A stretch of DNA of 64,000 nucleotides from Miscanthus floridulus (GCF_019320115.1 NC_089584.1:79985922-80049921), one strand, 5' to 3'; counted from the first letter of the stretch, positions 1 to 10,404 are shown. The notes: generated from the letters alone by a model not told the origin. Made by a program: numbers and translations.

Positions 1-280
1 TGTTTACTACAGGCCTTGGAATTTGTTTCATTTAAGGTCAAGTCCAATTAAATTCAACAGAAATAGCTATCTCATTATCATTGGCATGACACCGTACAGT
101 AAATTATAGTTCTTGTTGCAACGTAAAGGCATATTCGCTAGTTAGTTCTAAAATTAGTTACACGTATTCATACAACCTATACCATATTGCACTTGGACTA
201 TATATATGATTTAATAATGTTAGTACAATCTGACCACAGTTACACATAGTGTATCGTGACTAAAGGTTGGACTAGATATG
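1..280. other. AT-rich intergenic DNA, no gene seen
   Basis: No coding region, RNA gene or repeat boundary that I can support. The stretch is AT-rich with short runs such as TATATATG and ends at the left TIR of the next MITE. Confidence 0.5.
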
Positions 281-932
281 TACTCTCTCGGTCCTGAAAC
301 ATAATAGATTTTTAGTAGTTGTAAGTCAAGCCATTCTAATTTTAATTTATAAAGAGAGTAATAGCATCTATACGACGTTAAAGAGGATATATGAGAATAC
401 AATTTATAATGTATCTAATTAAACTGATTTTATATTATAATTATGATTGTTCTTTTTTACAAATTTAATCAAACTTATGATAGATTGATTTAGGATAATT
501 AAAAATCCACTATATTTCGTGACTGTCGATGTTTGACCACCGATAGTCTGCCACGGGGGTACCCGGTGCAGTATGTTCGGGCTTCAGCGTATGCGGAACT
601 CGACGGTAAACGCAAGAGACAGTCGATTTATCCTGGTTCGGACCCTCGATCGTTGATCGAGTAATAGCCCTACATCTAGTCAGCGTTAGCCTTTGCGTTG
701 GATTGATTGTGAAGTGTTGTGTCGTAAAGTCGTCTAGTCCCGTCTTAGGAACCCTGCCATCCTTTATATAGTCAGGAGGCCAGAATCCTAGTCGGTTTAC
801 AATGAGAATTTTCAATAGGATTACAGAATACTACTACTAGGATTACAGGGGAAGAATCATAGTTAGACTAGATCTTCTCCCTTCCTTGCGGGGTATCCTG
901 TGGGTCCCGCGCCGACAGTGACACACGGAGTA
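281..932. mobile_element. Stowaway-like MITE, interrupted by a solo LTR
   Basis: The left end reads CTCTCTCGGTCCTGAAAC after a TA dinucleotide (281-282). The right end, read in reverse complement, starts CTCCGTGTGTCACGAAAT and is followed by TA (931-932). This is the Stowaway (Tc1/mariner MITE) pattern of imperfect CTCCCTCCGT-type TIRs with a TA target duplication. The element is split at 523/524 by a solo LTR. Without that LTR and one copy of its 5-bp duplication, the MITE is about 249 bp, a normal Stowaway size. The TIRs are diverged, so family assignment is inferred. Confidence 0.6.
524..917 (+). mobile_element. Solo LTR with perfect 5-bp target duplication
   Basis: A 394-bp unit begins TGTCG and ends CGACA, the TG...CA inverted ends of an LTR. 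It is flanked on both sides by GTGAC (519-523 and 918-922), a perfect 5-bp target-site duplication. There is no internal region or second LTR, so it is a solo LTR left by unequal recombination. A TATA-like TTTATATAG near 753 suggests plus-strand orientation. It lies inside the Stowaway MITE and is therefore younger than the MITE. Confidence 0.85.
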
Positions 933-1068
933 GCAATTAGAATTAGTTTGCCGTTCGTTTTAGCCTCACACGAGAAATGAACAAATTTTGACATCTTACA
1001 ATCTGTGTTTGCCCAAATCTATTTAGTTCGGACAACTAGCTATTGAGATTTGCTCTAGAAAAAATTAG

Positions 1069-1422
1069 GGTCCATTTGGTTGGGCTTTTTAGCCCTTTTT
1101 TTCTTCCCAAAAGCCAAAAGTTCAACTAAATGGGTTGCTTTTGTATGCTGTTTTTTTAGAAGTAGTTGTTTTTTATAGTACATTTTTGAAAAAACATCTT
1201 AGACCCTGCTTTTGGCTTTTAGCTTTCTGTTTTTAAAAAATGGATGGAATAAAGAACTCTTTCATAGTTGTTTCTGTAGAGAGATAAAGATAGAAGGCAT
1301 ACTTTATACTTGTTTCAACCAAGCAACTTTCAGTTTTTCCATAGCTTACAGCCCACAACGATTTTTCTACGGCACACAACCCACAATCGCTCTTTCCTAT
1401 GGCCACAACTCAACCAAACACG
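1069..1422. mobile_element. MITE-like element with CCATTTGGTTGGG-type TIRs
   Basis: The left end (GTCCATTTGGTTGGGCTTT) and right end (CACAACTCAACCAAACACG) are imperfect inverted repeats of the CAAACA type common in grass hAT/PIF MITEs. The inside has short inverted runs (AAAAGCCAAAAG against CTTTTGGCTTTTAG) as expected for a fold-back element. I could not identify a clear target duplication, so the exact ends are approximate. It begins about 137 bp beyond the stop codon of the neighbouring minus-strand gene and may overlap its 3' UTR. Confidence 0.5.
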
Positions 1423-1558
1423 TAGCTAGTAGCAAGTTTATCTTCAAACTGCTTATATTAAGTTACAGATTGAGCGCCGTCATAGATGTTTTGTTTCAGT
1501 GTTTGTGCGAGATCGAGCCAAACGAGAAATTTCTGTGTTCGAGATTCCTTTTGTAGGA

Positions 1559-3283
1559 TCAAGAATCCCAGATAGGCCCGAATGCTGGGATACCGGCCTT
1601 GGTACACCCCGCGACGACGTCCCTGCTCCCTTCCGGGTTGCTGGTCACCACCACCACCTCCGAGCCCCAACGCCGCGCCGCGTCCACGGCCAGCGCCGCC
1701 ACGTTGGGCCGCCCCATCAACGCCGTGTCGTGTACGATCACCCGCCCGCGGAGCCTCTCGCTGCTGTACGCCGCCGACTTCATCTCCTCGCCATAGTTGG
1801 CGTCGATGCCCTTGGCCACCCACACCAGCGACAGTTCGGCCGGGCCGGGCTGCATCAGGAAGGACATGAACACGCATATCCCGGAGCCCGTCGCGACCAT
1901 GGTCGCCCGCCGGTACATGTTGAGGAGGTAGGGAAGCCCGGCAAAGTGGACGCCGCGCACCCAGAGGCGTGTCGGAGGGTCCGATATGAGGGCCCGGGTG
2001 AAGTCGCCCACCGCGCCGGCGAGCATCGCGTGCGTGTCCCCGTTGTCGGAGATGATGCCGAAGGCGTGCCACTCGGACAGCGGAGAGCGGCTGATGCGGC
2101 CGAGAAGGCCGCCTTTGACGCCGCCCTGGAAGGTTATAACGGAAGCGTGGCTGGACCGCGCGGTGACCGTGACCGGCACGCGCCGCACGGTGAGCCATGG
2201 CAGGAAAGTGAAGAAGGTGATGGCGGCAGTGAGCCAGAGCTCCTGCCGCTTCACGAGGACGGAGCCGGTGAGCCGGTAGTAGGAGGCGGTCGCTGGGTCA
2301 TAGCCGGCGGAGAGCACGAAGAAGACCCACAGCAGCGCGAGCGCAGTCCAGCCGGCGAACCGGTGCGTGCGCTCGAACACGTTGTGGTGCAGGTGGCGCA
2401 CCAGCGGGAACGCGGCCATGCACGAGAGCGCGAGCAGGCCGAATATGGCCGACGCGACACCGACGACCTCTCGTGGCGTCACGTCGCGGTGCTGGAGCGC
2501 CTGCACCAGCGCGTACACCAGCCACGCCAGCGACGACACGCCGCAGCCACTGTGCACGCCGCCTAGCGACTGCAGGATCGCGGTCACTCCGGTCTTCACG
2601 ACGACTGGCACCCACGGCCGGCCGAAGAGCGCGACGGCGAGCCAGAACACGACTCGGAGCACCGCCTCGGAGCGGCACAGCGTCAGCGCCAGTATGTTGC
2701 CCATGGTGAAGACGGCGGCATGCGCCCTGGCGTAAGGAAAGTGTCCCGTCGCGGCGAGCACGAGGCCCACCGCGTTCAGCGCGACGCACAGGACGAAGAG
2801 GCGCTTGTACACGGTGAACAAGCCCTGGTCGAGCAGTATGACACCCAGCCTCGAGCGCGGGGACGATGCCGCCGGCTTCGCCGGAGCCGGAGCGTTCGCC
2901 TTCTTTCTCGGTTGCACGTCATCGACAGCCACAGCTGACGCGGCGATGTCCATCTCCACGTCGGCACCGTTGACGACGGGCTCATCGTCCGCGTCCTCGT
3001 CATCGAGATCGAGGTCGCAGAAGTGGCTGCTCACGCGGCTCGTCGACCTGCCAAAAGCGGAAGGAAAGATCCTGGAGGAGGCACGGCTGAAAGACTGCGG
3101 CAGCCAGACCCACCGGCCGGCGCTCGTCGGGGTCGGCGCGTCCGGCGGCGGCTGGGGCGGATAATGATCGACGGCTTGGTGGGCGAACGGGCTGCCCGGT
3201 GACGCCTTGAGCTCGAAAGAGACGCCACGACAGCTCGAGAACTTGGTTTGCATCATGGGCTTGGCTTGGTCTTGCCAATCCAT
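1559..3283 (-). CDS. Multi-pass membrane protein with ferric-reductase/FNR-like C-terminal half
   Basis: Uninterrupted 574-codon frame, the only convincing host gene here. The start is the ATG at 3283 (MDWQDQ); an in-frame extension upstream has no ATG. Residues 1-145 are a probably disordered cytosolic region with Ser/Arg-rich (62-86) and acidic (90-112, DLDLDDEDADDE) stretches. Hydrophobic segments lie near 159-182, 188-221, 250-263, 273-295, 308-327 and 349-366. Between them is a His-rich loop HLHHNVFERTHRFAGW (297-312). Residues 378-574 are soluble and include a glycine-rich ATGSGICVFMSF (464-475) and VVVTSNPEGSRDVV (544-557), resembling the nucleotide-binding half of ferredoxin reductase-like proteins. 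Plant relatives are often auto-named after fungal adenylate-forming reductases, but no adenylation domain is present. Substrate and electron acceptor are unknown. Very high GC and no intron are typical of many grass genes. Confidence 0.85.
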   Translation of the reverse strand: MDWQDQAKPMMQTKFSSCRGVSFELKASPGSPFAHQAVDHYPPQPPPDAPTPTSAGRWVWLPQSFSRASSRIFPSAFGRSTSRVSSHFCDLDLDDEDADDEPVVNGADVEMDIAASAVAVDDVQPRKKANAPAPAKPAASSPRSRLGVILLDQGLFTVYKRLFVLCVALNAVGLVLAATGHFPYARAHAAVFTMGNILALTLCRSEAVLRVVFWLAVALFGRPWVPVVVKTGVTAILQSLGGVHSGCGVSSLAWLVYALVQALQHRDVTPREVVGVASAIFGLLALSCMAAFPLVRHLHHNVFERTHRFAGWTALALLWVFFVLSAGYDPATASYYRLTGSVLVKRQELWLTAAITFFTFLPWLTVRRVPVTVTARSSHASVITFQGGVKGGLLGRISRSPLSEWHAFGIISDNGDTHAMLAGAVGDFTRALISDPPTRLWVRGVHFAGLPYLLNMYRRATMVATGSGICVFMSFLMQPGPAELSLVWVAKGIDANYGEEMKSAAYSSERLRGRVIVHDTALMGRPNVAALAVDAARRWGSEVVVVTSNPEGSRDVVAGCTKAGIPAFGPIWDS

Positions 3284-3480
3284 GGCGCCACGCACGACAC
3301 AAGCTAGTCTTTGGGGGAGAGAGCTAGGGCAAGGTGATCTAGCAAGGTTTATGGCTTCTTCGACGTGCTGGGTGCTGGAATATCATGTATGCGTATCTAT
3401 AGGCAGCCAGCTTTGCATGGCTCTGACTAGTTTACGCATTAATTGCTTGAGCTCTGAAGCCGTCAATACGGAGGAATAGG
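3284..3480 (-). promoter_or_regulatory. Probable 5' UTR and core promoter of the membrane-protein gene
   Basis: Upstream of the ATG on the minus strand there is a CT-rich leader and, about 110 bp away, a TATAGATA-like motif (about 3393-3402, plus strand TATCTATAGG). The spacing fits a plant TATA promoter, but the motif is not canonical and there is no transcript evidence. Confidence 0.3.
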
Positions 3481-3552
3481 CTCATATTGGCAATTTGGCA
3501 TGTAGAGAAAATATTTAATTGGGGAGCTCCTCAAATTCTGTATTTTTTATTA

Positions 3553-3745
3553 GGCCAATCTTAGTGTGGATTTTATAAGAGTTTCGTGAGCATTAAATAA
3601 TCTGATGTGATATAGTATTGATGAAGAGACATATGATAAAAGTTTCGAGTGATGAAACGACTTTCGTGGAGATGAAACTTTTTATACTGTTTTCAACACA
3701 TGGGATCTTGGAAACAGCGAGACGAAACTTTCACTGAGACTGGCC
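3553..3745. mobile_element. Tourist-like MITE (TTA duplication)
   Basis: A 193-bp unit with TIRs GGCCAATCTTAGTG (left) and CACTGAGACTGGCC (right), flanked on both sides by TTA (3550-3552 and 3746-3748). A 3-bp TWA duplication and GGCC ends are typical of PIF/Harbinger-derived Tourist MITEs. The inside repeats GATGAAAC/GTTTCAT motifs in both orientations. It lies in the upstream flank of the membrane-protein gene, where MITEs are frequent. Confidence 0.75.
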
Positions 3746-4023
3746 TTATTGCATCCTTATTTTGGACTAAACATAAAAAGGTAGATCTCCAAGATTTTTC
3801 GATGACTAACACACAGATGAGAAACAAAAGAAATCCTTTGAGAACGGAGCGAGAGAGAAATGCATGCCAAAATCACTAACTACTAACTAGCAAGTAGATT
3901 TCTTTTGGTTCAGCTACCACCTCATCCTACTATATGGGTTTGATGAGAAATAAGCATCTAAATATTGGCCAGACGATCAGTTTAAATTATTACACAATTG
4001 ATACTACCCCATGCACGTATCCC

Positions 4024-4071
4024 AACTAGCCCTCATTTCTTTCCAAAAAAAAAAAAAACTAGCCCTCATTT
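4024..4071 (+). mobile_element. Minute A-tailed retro-insertion with 15-bp duplication
   Basis: The 15-mer AACTAGCCCTCATTT occurs at 4024-4038 and again at 4057-4071. Between the copies are only 18 bases, CTTTCC followed by a run of A. A long duplication flanking a poly(A)-ended insert is the footprint of target-primed reverse transcription by a LINE, here with a cargo truncated to almost nothing. Replication slippage is an alternative but would not by itself explain the A-run between the copies. Confidence 0.6.
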
Positions 4072-4353
4072 GTTGCAAGCAGTCATAACAGCCTCCATTC
4101 TCCTCACTTCTCAATTCAGGAATTGACGAGCCTACCATTACTCAATTCAGGCATGAGTGCCCATTGCCCCTGCTCCTTTAAGTCTTTGACGAGCCTACCA
4201 TTTGTAGCACCTTGAAATCCTAATCCTAACTTCTCTTTGTTGGTGGTCTCCACCTACTTCGTTCAACATCTTCCCCATCCAGATGAGGCGCTAATCGTTC
4301 CCTACATATATAGCCAGCTGCATCCTACAATAACATAACGGTCCGGTATCGTG

Positions 4354-4503
4354 GAGCTATGGAAAGAGCGCAACCGTAGGATCTTCGACAGCGTCTCCGT
4401 AACGGCACAACAACTGTTTGCGACAATCGTCGTGAAGGGCAACTCCCGGATAGCGGCATGTTTCGCGGCCTTGTCGACGCTGCTTGCACGTGCAAGCTCT
4501 TGA
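4354..4503 (+). pseudogene. LINE ORF2 C-terminal fragment
   Basis: A 49-codon frame ends at TGA (4501-4503). It begins ELWKERNRRIFDSVSV and continues AQQLF, the W-KERN-RIF block found near the end of plant L1 ORF2 proteins just after the zf-RVT zinc-binding region. No RT or endonuclease sequence precedes it, so it is a strongly 5'-truncated copy or a remnant. The following GC-rich tail up to about 4660 (ending GGGATTGTAAACTCGC) may be its 3' UTR. The open frames on the opposite strand here are shadows. Confidence 0.55.
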
Positions 4504-4666
4504 GGGTGCACCCGGCCCTTCCTTCGTCGCCTACTAAGGCCATGTAATCGTCCGTAACCCAGCGTTTGGCGGTGCCTATATTTTTTTGGCCCCCTTTGGC
4601 CGCATCTGGCAGCTCGTCGGTGAACGCACAAGGGATTGTAAACTCGCTTTCCCATTTTTCCACTTA

Positions 4667-4775
4667 GGCCTTGTTTGTATATTAAAAATCCACATGTGTT
4701 GGTAGTTTAAGTTCCACTCCAATTTACTATAATACATGTGGATTGATAAGAATCCGAATACATCTAAATAAGGCC
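4667..4775. mobile_element. Short Tourist-like MITE (109 bp)
   Basis: The ends are GGCCTTGTTTGTAT (left) and ACATCTAAATAAGGCC (right), imperfect inverted repeats, flanked by TTA on both sides (4664-4666 and 4776-4778). The GGCCTTGTTT terminus and 3-bp duplication are typical of an abundant PIF/Harbinger-derived grass MITE. Confidence 0.75.
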
Positions 4776-5220
4776 TTAATGAAATACGTGCACACCATGT
4801 TCTCGAAAAAAACAGTAACTTGCAGCCGTACACCTACAACTATATTGACCTATGACCTATATATACCATATTGATAACCGTGCATATTTTCATAGTGTAG
4901 TTTGAAGAAATGGCATGCGTGAGGATGATCGCAATATGAAGTGGATCGACGAGTACGCAATGTTAATGTTGCTTTGCAATTCTTTGTGGTCTTGATTCCT
5001 TCCTCTAACCCTGGTTATGTGAGTTTTGATACAAATACAATGTCCTCTATTCCCATCTTATGTAACCATGTTAATAACCTCAGGGAAGACAGAGTTGGTT
5101 GCATAGTTTTCTACACAGACATACAAATGTTACACTCACATCTCTAGAGATATATAAGATGGTTGATCCTGTTTGTCATTTGTATGAACAAACTTTGCTT
5201 CTTTTACATAGATTGTGATT

Positions 5221-8200
5221 ATGGATAGTAGAAGATATAGTAAAATTTTGTTCTGGAATATCAGAGGTATTAATTCACAGGAAAAGTGGAATGCTTTAAG
5301 AGATAAAATTACAGAGAGTGCATGTCAAATCATTTGTATTCAGGAAACAAAAAGAGAGAACTTTGACATCTTCTACATTAAAAAAATATGTCCCAGAAAT
5401 TTCGATCAATTTGCTTTTTCTCCTTCAATAGGAGCTTCAGGTGGTCTCTTAACAGCATAGAACAACAGTGTTTTTGAGGGCTCTGTAATTCAGACAAATT
5501 CCTATGCCATCACTGTTAAGATGAGAAACAAGTTGAATAACAAAAGTTTTCATATTACAAACATATATGGCCCATCACAGTCCAATCAGAAGCTAGCTTT
5601 TGCCATTTGGCTCATGAACTTTGACATCAGTGAGTTTGATGACTGGCTACTTGCTGGGGATTTCAATCTGATCAGGCAACCTAAAAATAGGAACAAACCA
5701 GAAGGTGATCTGTCAGAAATGAACTTGTTCAATGAAATTATTTCAGACTTGGATTTAGTTGAAATACCTTTCAATGGCAGAAGATCTGATCCCCTCCTTG
5801 TCAAGCTGGATTGGGCTTTTACCTCCTCTGGCTGGACCCTTTCCTATCCTGCTACACATGTACAACCTTTGTCAAGGCCCATTTTAGATCACATTCCTTA
5901 TGTGCTGCACATTGGAAGCTCTATCCCCAAATCAAATATTTTCAGGTTTGAAAATTATTGGGTTGATCATGTTGACTTTCTAAACACTGTGGTTCTTCAT
6001 TGGAATAATTCTCCAGTATATGCCAATGCCTTCAAAAATCTGTCTTCAAAGCTCAAACATGTCAGAGCTGGTCTGAGAAAATGGAGTAAGAACCTTTCTA
6101 AGCTAAGAAAGCTCATTTATAATTGCAATTGAGTCCTCCTGCTGATGGATGGTCTTGAGGAGCAAAGACAACTCTCAAATCTAGAAAAGGCTTTCAAAAG
6201 GCTGGTCAGAGGTCACCTTGCATCCTTATTGGAATCCAAAAGGATCTATTGGAAATAAAGAAACACTGTTGGATGGGTAAAACTTGGGGATGAAAATAGT
6301 AGCTTTTTTCACACTATGGCTACTATAGCACATAAGAGAAATTTTATTTTTTCTCTTACAAAACCTAATGGTACTGTTGTCACAAAGCATGAACAAAAAG
6401 CAAATTTGCTATGGGAATCCTATAAGAAAAGGTTAGGAATCTGTGAATTCTCTAACATACACTATGATCTCAGCACATTATTGACATAGCATAATCTTGA
6501 TCATCTAGACATGGAGTTCAGTCAAACTGAAATTGAAGCTGTCATCAAATCTCTGCCAAACAGCCATACCCTTGGACCAGATGGTTTTAATGGACTGTTC
6601 ATTAAAAAGAGTTAGGACATAATCAAAGGTGACTTTCTAAGATTTTTAAGAGATTTCTATCATCAGAATACAGACTTAAAGAGTGTGAACTCCTCCATCA
6701 TTACCCTAATCCCAAAAAAGAGCAATCCTAAAACAGTTGATGATTACAGGCCCATTTCTCTCCTGAATTACACCCTTAAGTGCATCACAAAGTTACTTTC
6801 AGCAAGGCTGCAATCTGTGATCCTGCAACTAGTACACACCAATCAATATGGATTCATCAAGGGAAGAACAATCCAAGATTGTCTAGCATGGGCATTCCAA
6901 TTCCTTCATCTCTGTCATCATTCAAAAAAGGAAGTCATAATTTTCAAACTGGACTTTGAGAAAGCTTTCGACAAATTAGAGCATGAGGTTATATTGCAAA
7001 TTCTTAAATATAAAGGATTCTCTTCAAGATGGATAAATTGGATTCATAATATTTTGAGCTCAGGTACTTCCTTTGTTCTACTGAATGGTATTCCTAGAAA
7101 AGGATTTGAATGCAAAAGAGGGGTCAGGCAGGGTGACCCACTCTCACCCCTGTTGTTTGTATTAGCAGCTGATCTTCTACAGTCTATTGTCAACAAAGCT
7201 TGGCAGATGGGCATCCTCAAGCACCCTCTTAGTGACACCTTTGGAGGTGACTTCCCAATTGTGCAGTATGCTGATGATACTCTTCTCATCTTGCCTGGAG
7301 ATGCTAGAACCCTTTTTAGCCTCAAATGCTTATTAAGATCATTCTCTGATTCCAGTGGTTTACATGTGAACTTTGGGAAGTCATTCTTGGTACCCATTAA
7401 CTTAACAGATGAAAATGCCATACATTTAGCAAGAACATTTGGTTGCAGCATAGGAACTATGCCCTTCACATATTTGGGTCTACCACTTGGAACAACTAAG
7501 CCTACCCTGCAAGAATTCACACCTCTTTTGACAAAGATTGAGAAAAGGCTTTGTGGAGTCCACAAACAGCTATCTTATGATGGAAGGCTCATTTTAGTGA
7601 ATTCTGTATTTTCAGCTCTCCCTACATTTTACATGTGCAGTCTCAAAATTCCACTTCAAGTGATTAAGCAAATTGATATTTATAGAAAGCATTGTTTATG
7701 GAGCAAGGGTGACATCAACAGAAGAGGAACTTGTCTTGCTGCCTAGGAAACAGCCTGTAAGCCAAAGAATAAAGGAGGGCTAGGTATTATTGACATTAAG
7801 AGTCAGAACAGTGCTTTACTCATGAAATTTTTGGACAAATTTTACAACGAGGCAGATATACCCTGGGTCTCCCTGACATGGTCCAAATTCTACTCCGATC
7901 CTCAGACACCGCCACAGGCTAGGAGTCCAATTGGATCCTTTTGGTGGAAAGACATTATGACTCTTTTTGATAAATTCAGAGATCTTACCATCTGTAATCC
8001 AAGCAATGGAAGGACTGTCCTTTTCTAGGCTGATAAATGGTCAGATCAAAGTCTCCAAGAGCTTTACCCTCAACTCTTCTCTTTTACCAAAAAGAAGAAA
8101 TGTTCCATCAGATTTTTTCTAGATCAAGATGTGAACAGAATTTTTAGCCTGCTCTTGTCGACACAAGATACAAATCAGCTAGAAGAAGTGCAAACCCTTA

Positions 8201-8799
8201 TACAACAGAGAACTTGGAATGCAGATACAAAGGACATATGGTGCTATTCTTGGGGATCATGCAAATACAGTAGTAAGAAGGCTTATAAAATTTTGATTGG
8301 ACACACAGAAACCTCTCCACTCTCCAACTAGATGTGGGCCTCCAGCAACCTTGGTAAACATAAGTTTTTCTTTTGGCTCCTGCTCAGGGATAGAGTCAAC
8401 ACAAGGAATTTATTAAGGAGGAAAAACATGGAACTAGAAAACTATAATTGTGTCCTATGTAACTCTGATTGTGAGGAAACTAGCATGCATTTGTTCTTTG
8501 AATGCCACTTCAGTACAACCTGTTGGAACACCATCCCCATATGCTGGAACACAAATATGCCACCTTTAGATATGGTTATTGATGCTAGAACATCCTTTGG
8601 AAGTCCAATCTTCAGAGAGATTTTTATCACGGCATGCTGGATCATTTGGGTAACAAGAAATGCAGTCATCTTTGACAATGGACAGATCAACCTCAACAAC
8701 TAGAGAAGACAGTTCAAGGAGGAACTTGACCTTGTTTGCACAAAGGCCAAGCCAAGTAGACAGGCTGCACTAATCAACTGGAAGGAGAATTACACTTAG
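5221..8799 (+). pseudogene. L1 ORF2: endonuclease-reverse transcriptase, nine premature stops
   Basis: One frame runs 3.58 kb from ATG 5221 to the natural TAG at 8797 with no frameshift. The N-terminus is an APE-like endonuclease (WNIRGIN, QETK, SGGLL, AGDFNLI). The reverse transcriptase region follows (LPNSHTLGPDGFNG, LIPKK, DYRPISL, GFIKGR, RQGDPLSPLLF) with an intact catalytic YADD (7267-7278). A zf-RVT block (FFFWLLLRDRVNTRNLL, then a C/H cluster) starts near 8332. Premature stops are at 5458, 6130, 6256, 6487, 6613, 7744, 8026, 8329 and 8701. Several fall where this family normally has Trp (for example after SGGLLTA, before DIIK, and before ADKW) and one where it has Gln. Not functional as it stands. 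Confidence 0.92.
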
Positions 8800-8957
8800 A
8801 CTTTGTTTCCATTCTCCTTTGGGCCTTGTGGCCTTGTACTTTTACTTTTTCTGTTGCACTTCCTCTTGTGTAACCCATGTACAGAACATTCTTTTATTTA
8901 ATTGAAAAGCAAAAAAATATCAGGTAGGGGATTCCCCTACTGATTCGGTCAAAAAAA
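5221..8957 (+). mobile_element. L1-type LINE, ORF1 not recognised
   Basis: Contains endonuclease, reverse transcriptase and zf-RVT coding sequence in order, a 3' UTR, and a short A tail (8951-8957) after a CTACTGATTCGGTC-type LINE 3' end. No CCHC ORF1 is visible upstream. About 4900-5220 may be 5' LINE sequence but I cannot prove it. A clear target-site duplication was not found, partly because the 3' flank is occupied by a TIR element and a microsatellite. Confidence 0.85.
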
Positions 8958-8960
8958 TAT

Positions 8961-9332
8961 GGTGCATTTTATATACTCTCAGGAGTAGTTACTCCCATAA
9001 TCAATAAATCATGTTGCGTATGTGTACATACTCATTTATCATTTTGAGTATGTTGACATACTAATATTAAGATACTCCAGATCTTTACTATGTGATTTTT
9101 TTTTCAAAAGAGCACATATTTTTTAATATATTATATAATACTATGACAGTAGCATATAAAATAAGTATAACCATATACTCTAAGTATATATACATACTTG
9201 TCCTACATAGTACCCTAGATGATCTAGTATGATGATATACTCCATCTACATACACTTCATCGGGCCATATATGCCCTAAATCTAGAGATATATACATGGG
9301 AGTAACTACTCCCTGGGAGTAGGAAATAATTT

Positions 9333-9334
<2 letters not shown>
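8961..9334. mobile_element. TIR element (MITE-like, about 374 bp)
   Basis: Inverted ends of about 38 bp share GGAGTAGTTACTCCCAT (8982-8998) and ATGGGAGTAACTACTCCC (9296-9313), and the match continues outward through TACTC/GAGTA towards GG...CC. The inside is AT-rich and has no reading frame. It lies 3 bp after the LINE A tail and immediately before an (AT)n tract, so the target duplication cannot be read cleanly. I cannot assign a superfamily. Confidence 0.65.
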
Positions 9335-9412
<78 letters not shown>

Positions 9413-9428
9413 GTGTGTGTACGTACGT
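9335..9428. repeat. (AT)n microsatellite with adjoining AC/GT palindrome
   Basis: About 34 uninterrupted AT units (9335-9402) are followed by ACACACACACGTGTGTGT and ACGTACGT. Both halves are self-complementary and could form hairpins or cruciforms. The exact length may be affected by sequencing or assembly slippage. An open frame that reads through it on the minus strand is an artefact of the repeat. Confidence 0.95.
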
Positions 9429-10404
9429 ATATAATAATGTGATTAACGTATGCCTGGCGGCTTAGCCCTACTTGATTGACCTCCAACTCCAAATTTCTTG
9501 GCGTTCAGCTGCTGCCAGGCTCCACCTTCAACTGCATATACATGTGCGAGTACGTGCATTTAGTTGATATTTTCTTGCTTGTTTGAAAAAGGCAGAAAAT
9601 ATACAGGAATATATGGAGACTTCTTCTTTCAAGAACTATGTGTACTTACTTTACCAATAAATACATACGGCCTTGGACACAGAAAAATTAAAACGATAAG
9701 ATGAATCATATATGGGTCAATCCGTTTGTACTCTGCAAAAGGCGAAAAAAAAGGAATCGAGCCGTATTGGGAAATAATTACATGTGCAGAAGAAAAATAA
9801 ATGATGGATTAGGTCAATCAAAATTCAGATCGAATTGCCTCCCACTTGCATGTAATGAAGAAAGGACGATAACGGGACCTTTTTAGAATAAAAAATCCAC
9901 AGCTCTTTTCTCTCGTTCTCTCCGCTTTTAGTTTTCCAAGGTTCATACATAGATAGAGCATTTCTTTGTCTCAGTCAAATATAAAATGTAAACAGAAGTA
10001 CGAGTAGTTCAATATACAAAACACCGAATATATATAATTTATAATTGCCCGTAGCTGTATCCAAACGAATTGCCAAAGAGACGGCATATATAGTAGTAGC
10101 TTGTTGACGATGGAAACTCCAAGCAAGCATGACAACTACTTAGCATTATCATTACACGTGTACTCAGAGAGGTAAAGTGAACCTGCTCCCTATGTAATTC
10201 ACTATTTTTTTTTGTACGCGGCCTTCTAAGGTCGCTTACTTTTACTTGTAAAACTCCTCAAATTTGTGAATAGATAGAATCGGCAGTCTCTCGTGCCACC
10301 TTCTAAAGTTTAGTCATTTAAACCAGCTCCTAAAATTTAGTTATTCCTGTTTAGTTTGGTGAACTAAAAGACACTAGAAGAGGCCTTTTATTCCCTTTTA
10401 GTCA
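9429..10404. other. AT-rich intergenic DNA, no gene seen
   Basis: Only short frames without recognisable motifs. No RNA gene or clear element boundary could be supported. Confidence 0.45.

Noticed and set aside
1499..2566. Plus-strand frame of 355 codons opposite the membrane-protein gene
   Set aside because: Shadow of a very GC-rich real gene; composition is Arg/Pro/His-rich and no domain is seen.
4129..4202. Direct repeat GACGAGCCTACCATT
   Set aside because: Two 15-bp copies about 59 bp apart without an A tail or inverted ends; no mechanism could be supported.
5221..8799. Stop-codon recoding or readthrough in the LINE
   Set aside because: Nine stops at Trp/Gln-type positions are better explained by methylation-linked mutation of a silenced copy; no recoding signal is seen.
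9088..9492. Minus-strand 134-codon frame
   Set aside because: Runs straight through the (AT)n microsatellite and gives an Ile/Tyr repeat; not a gene.
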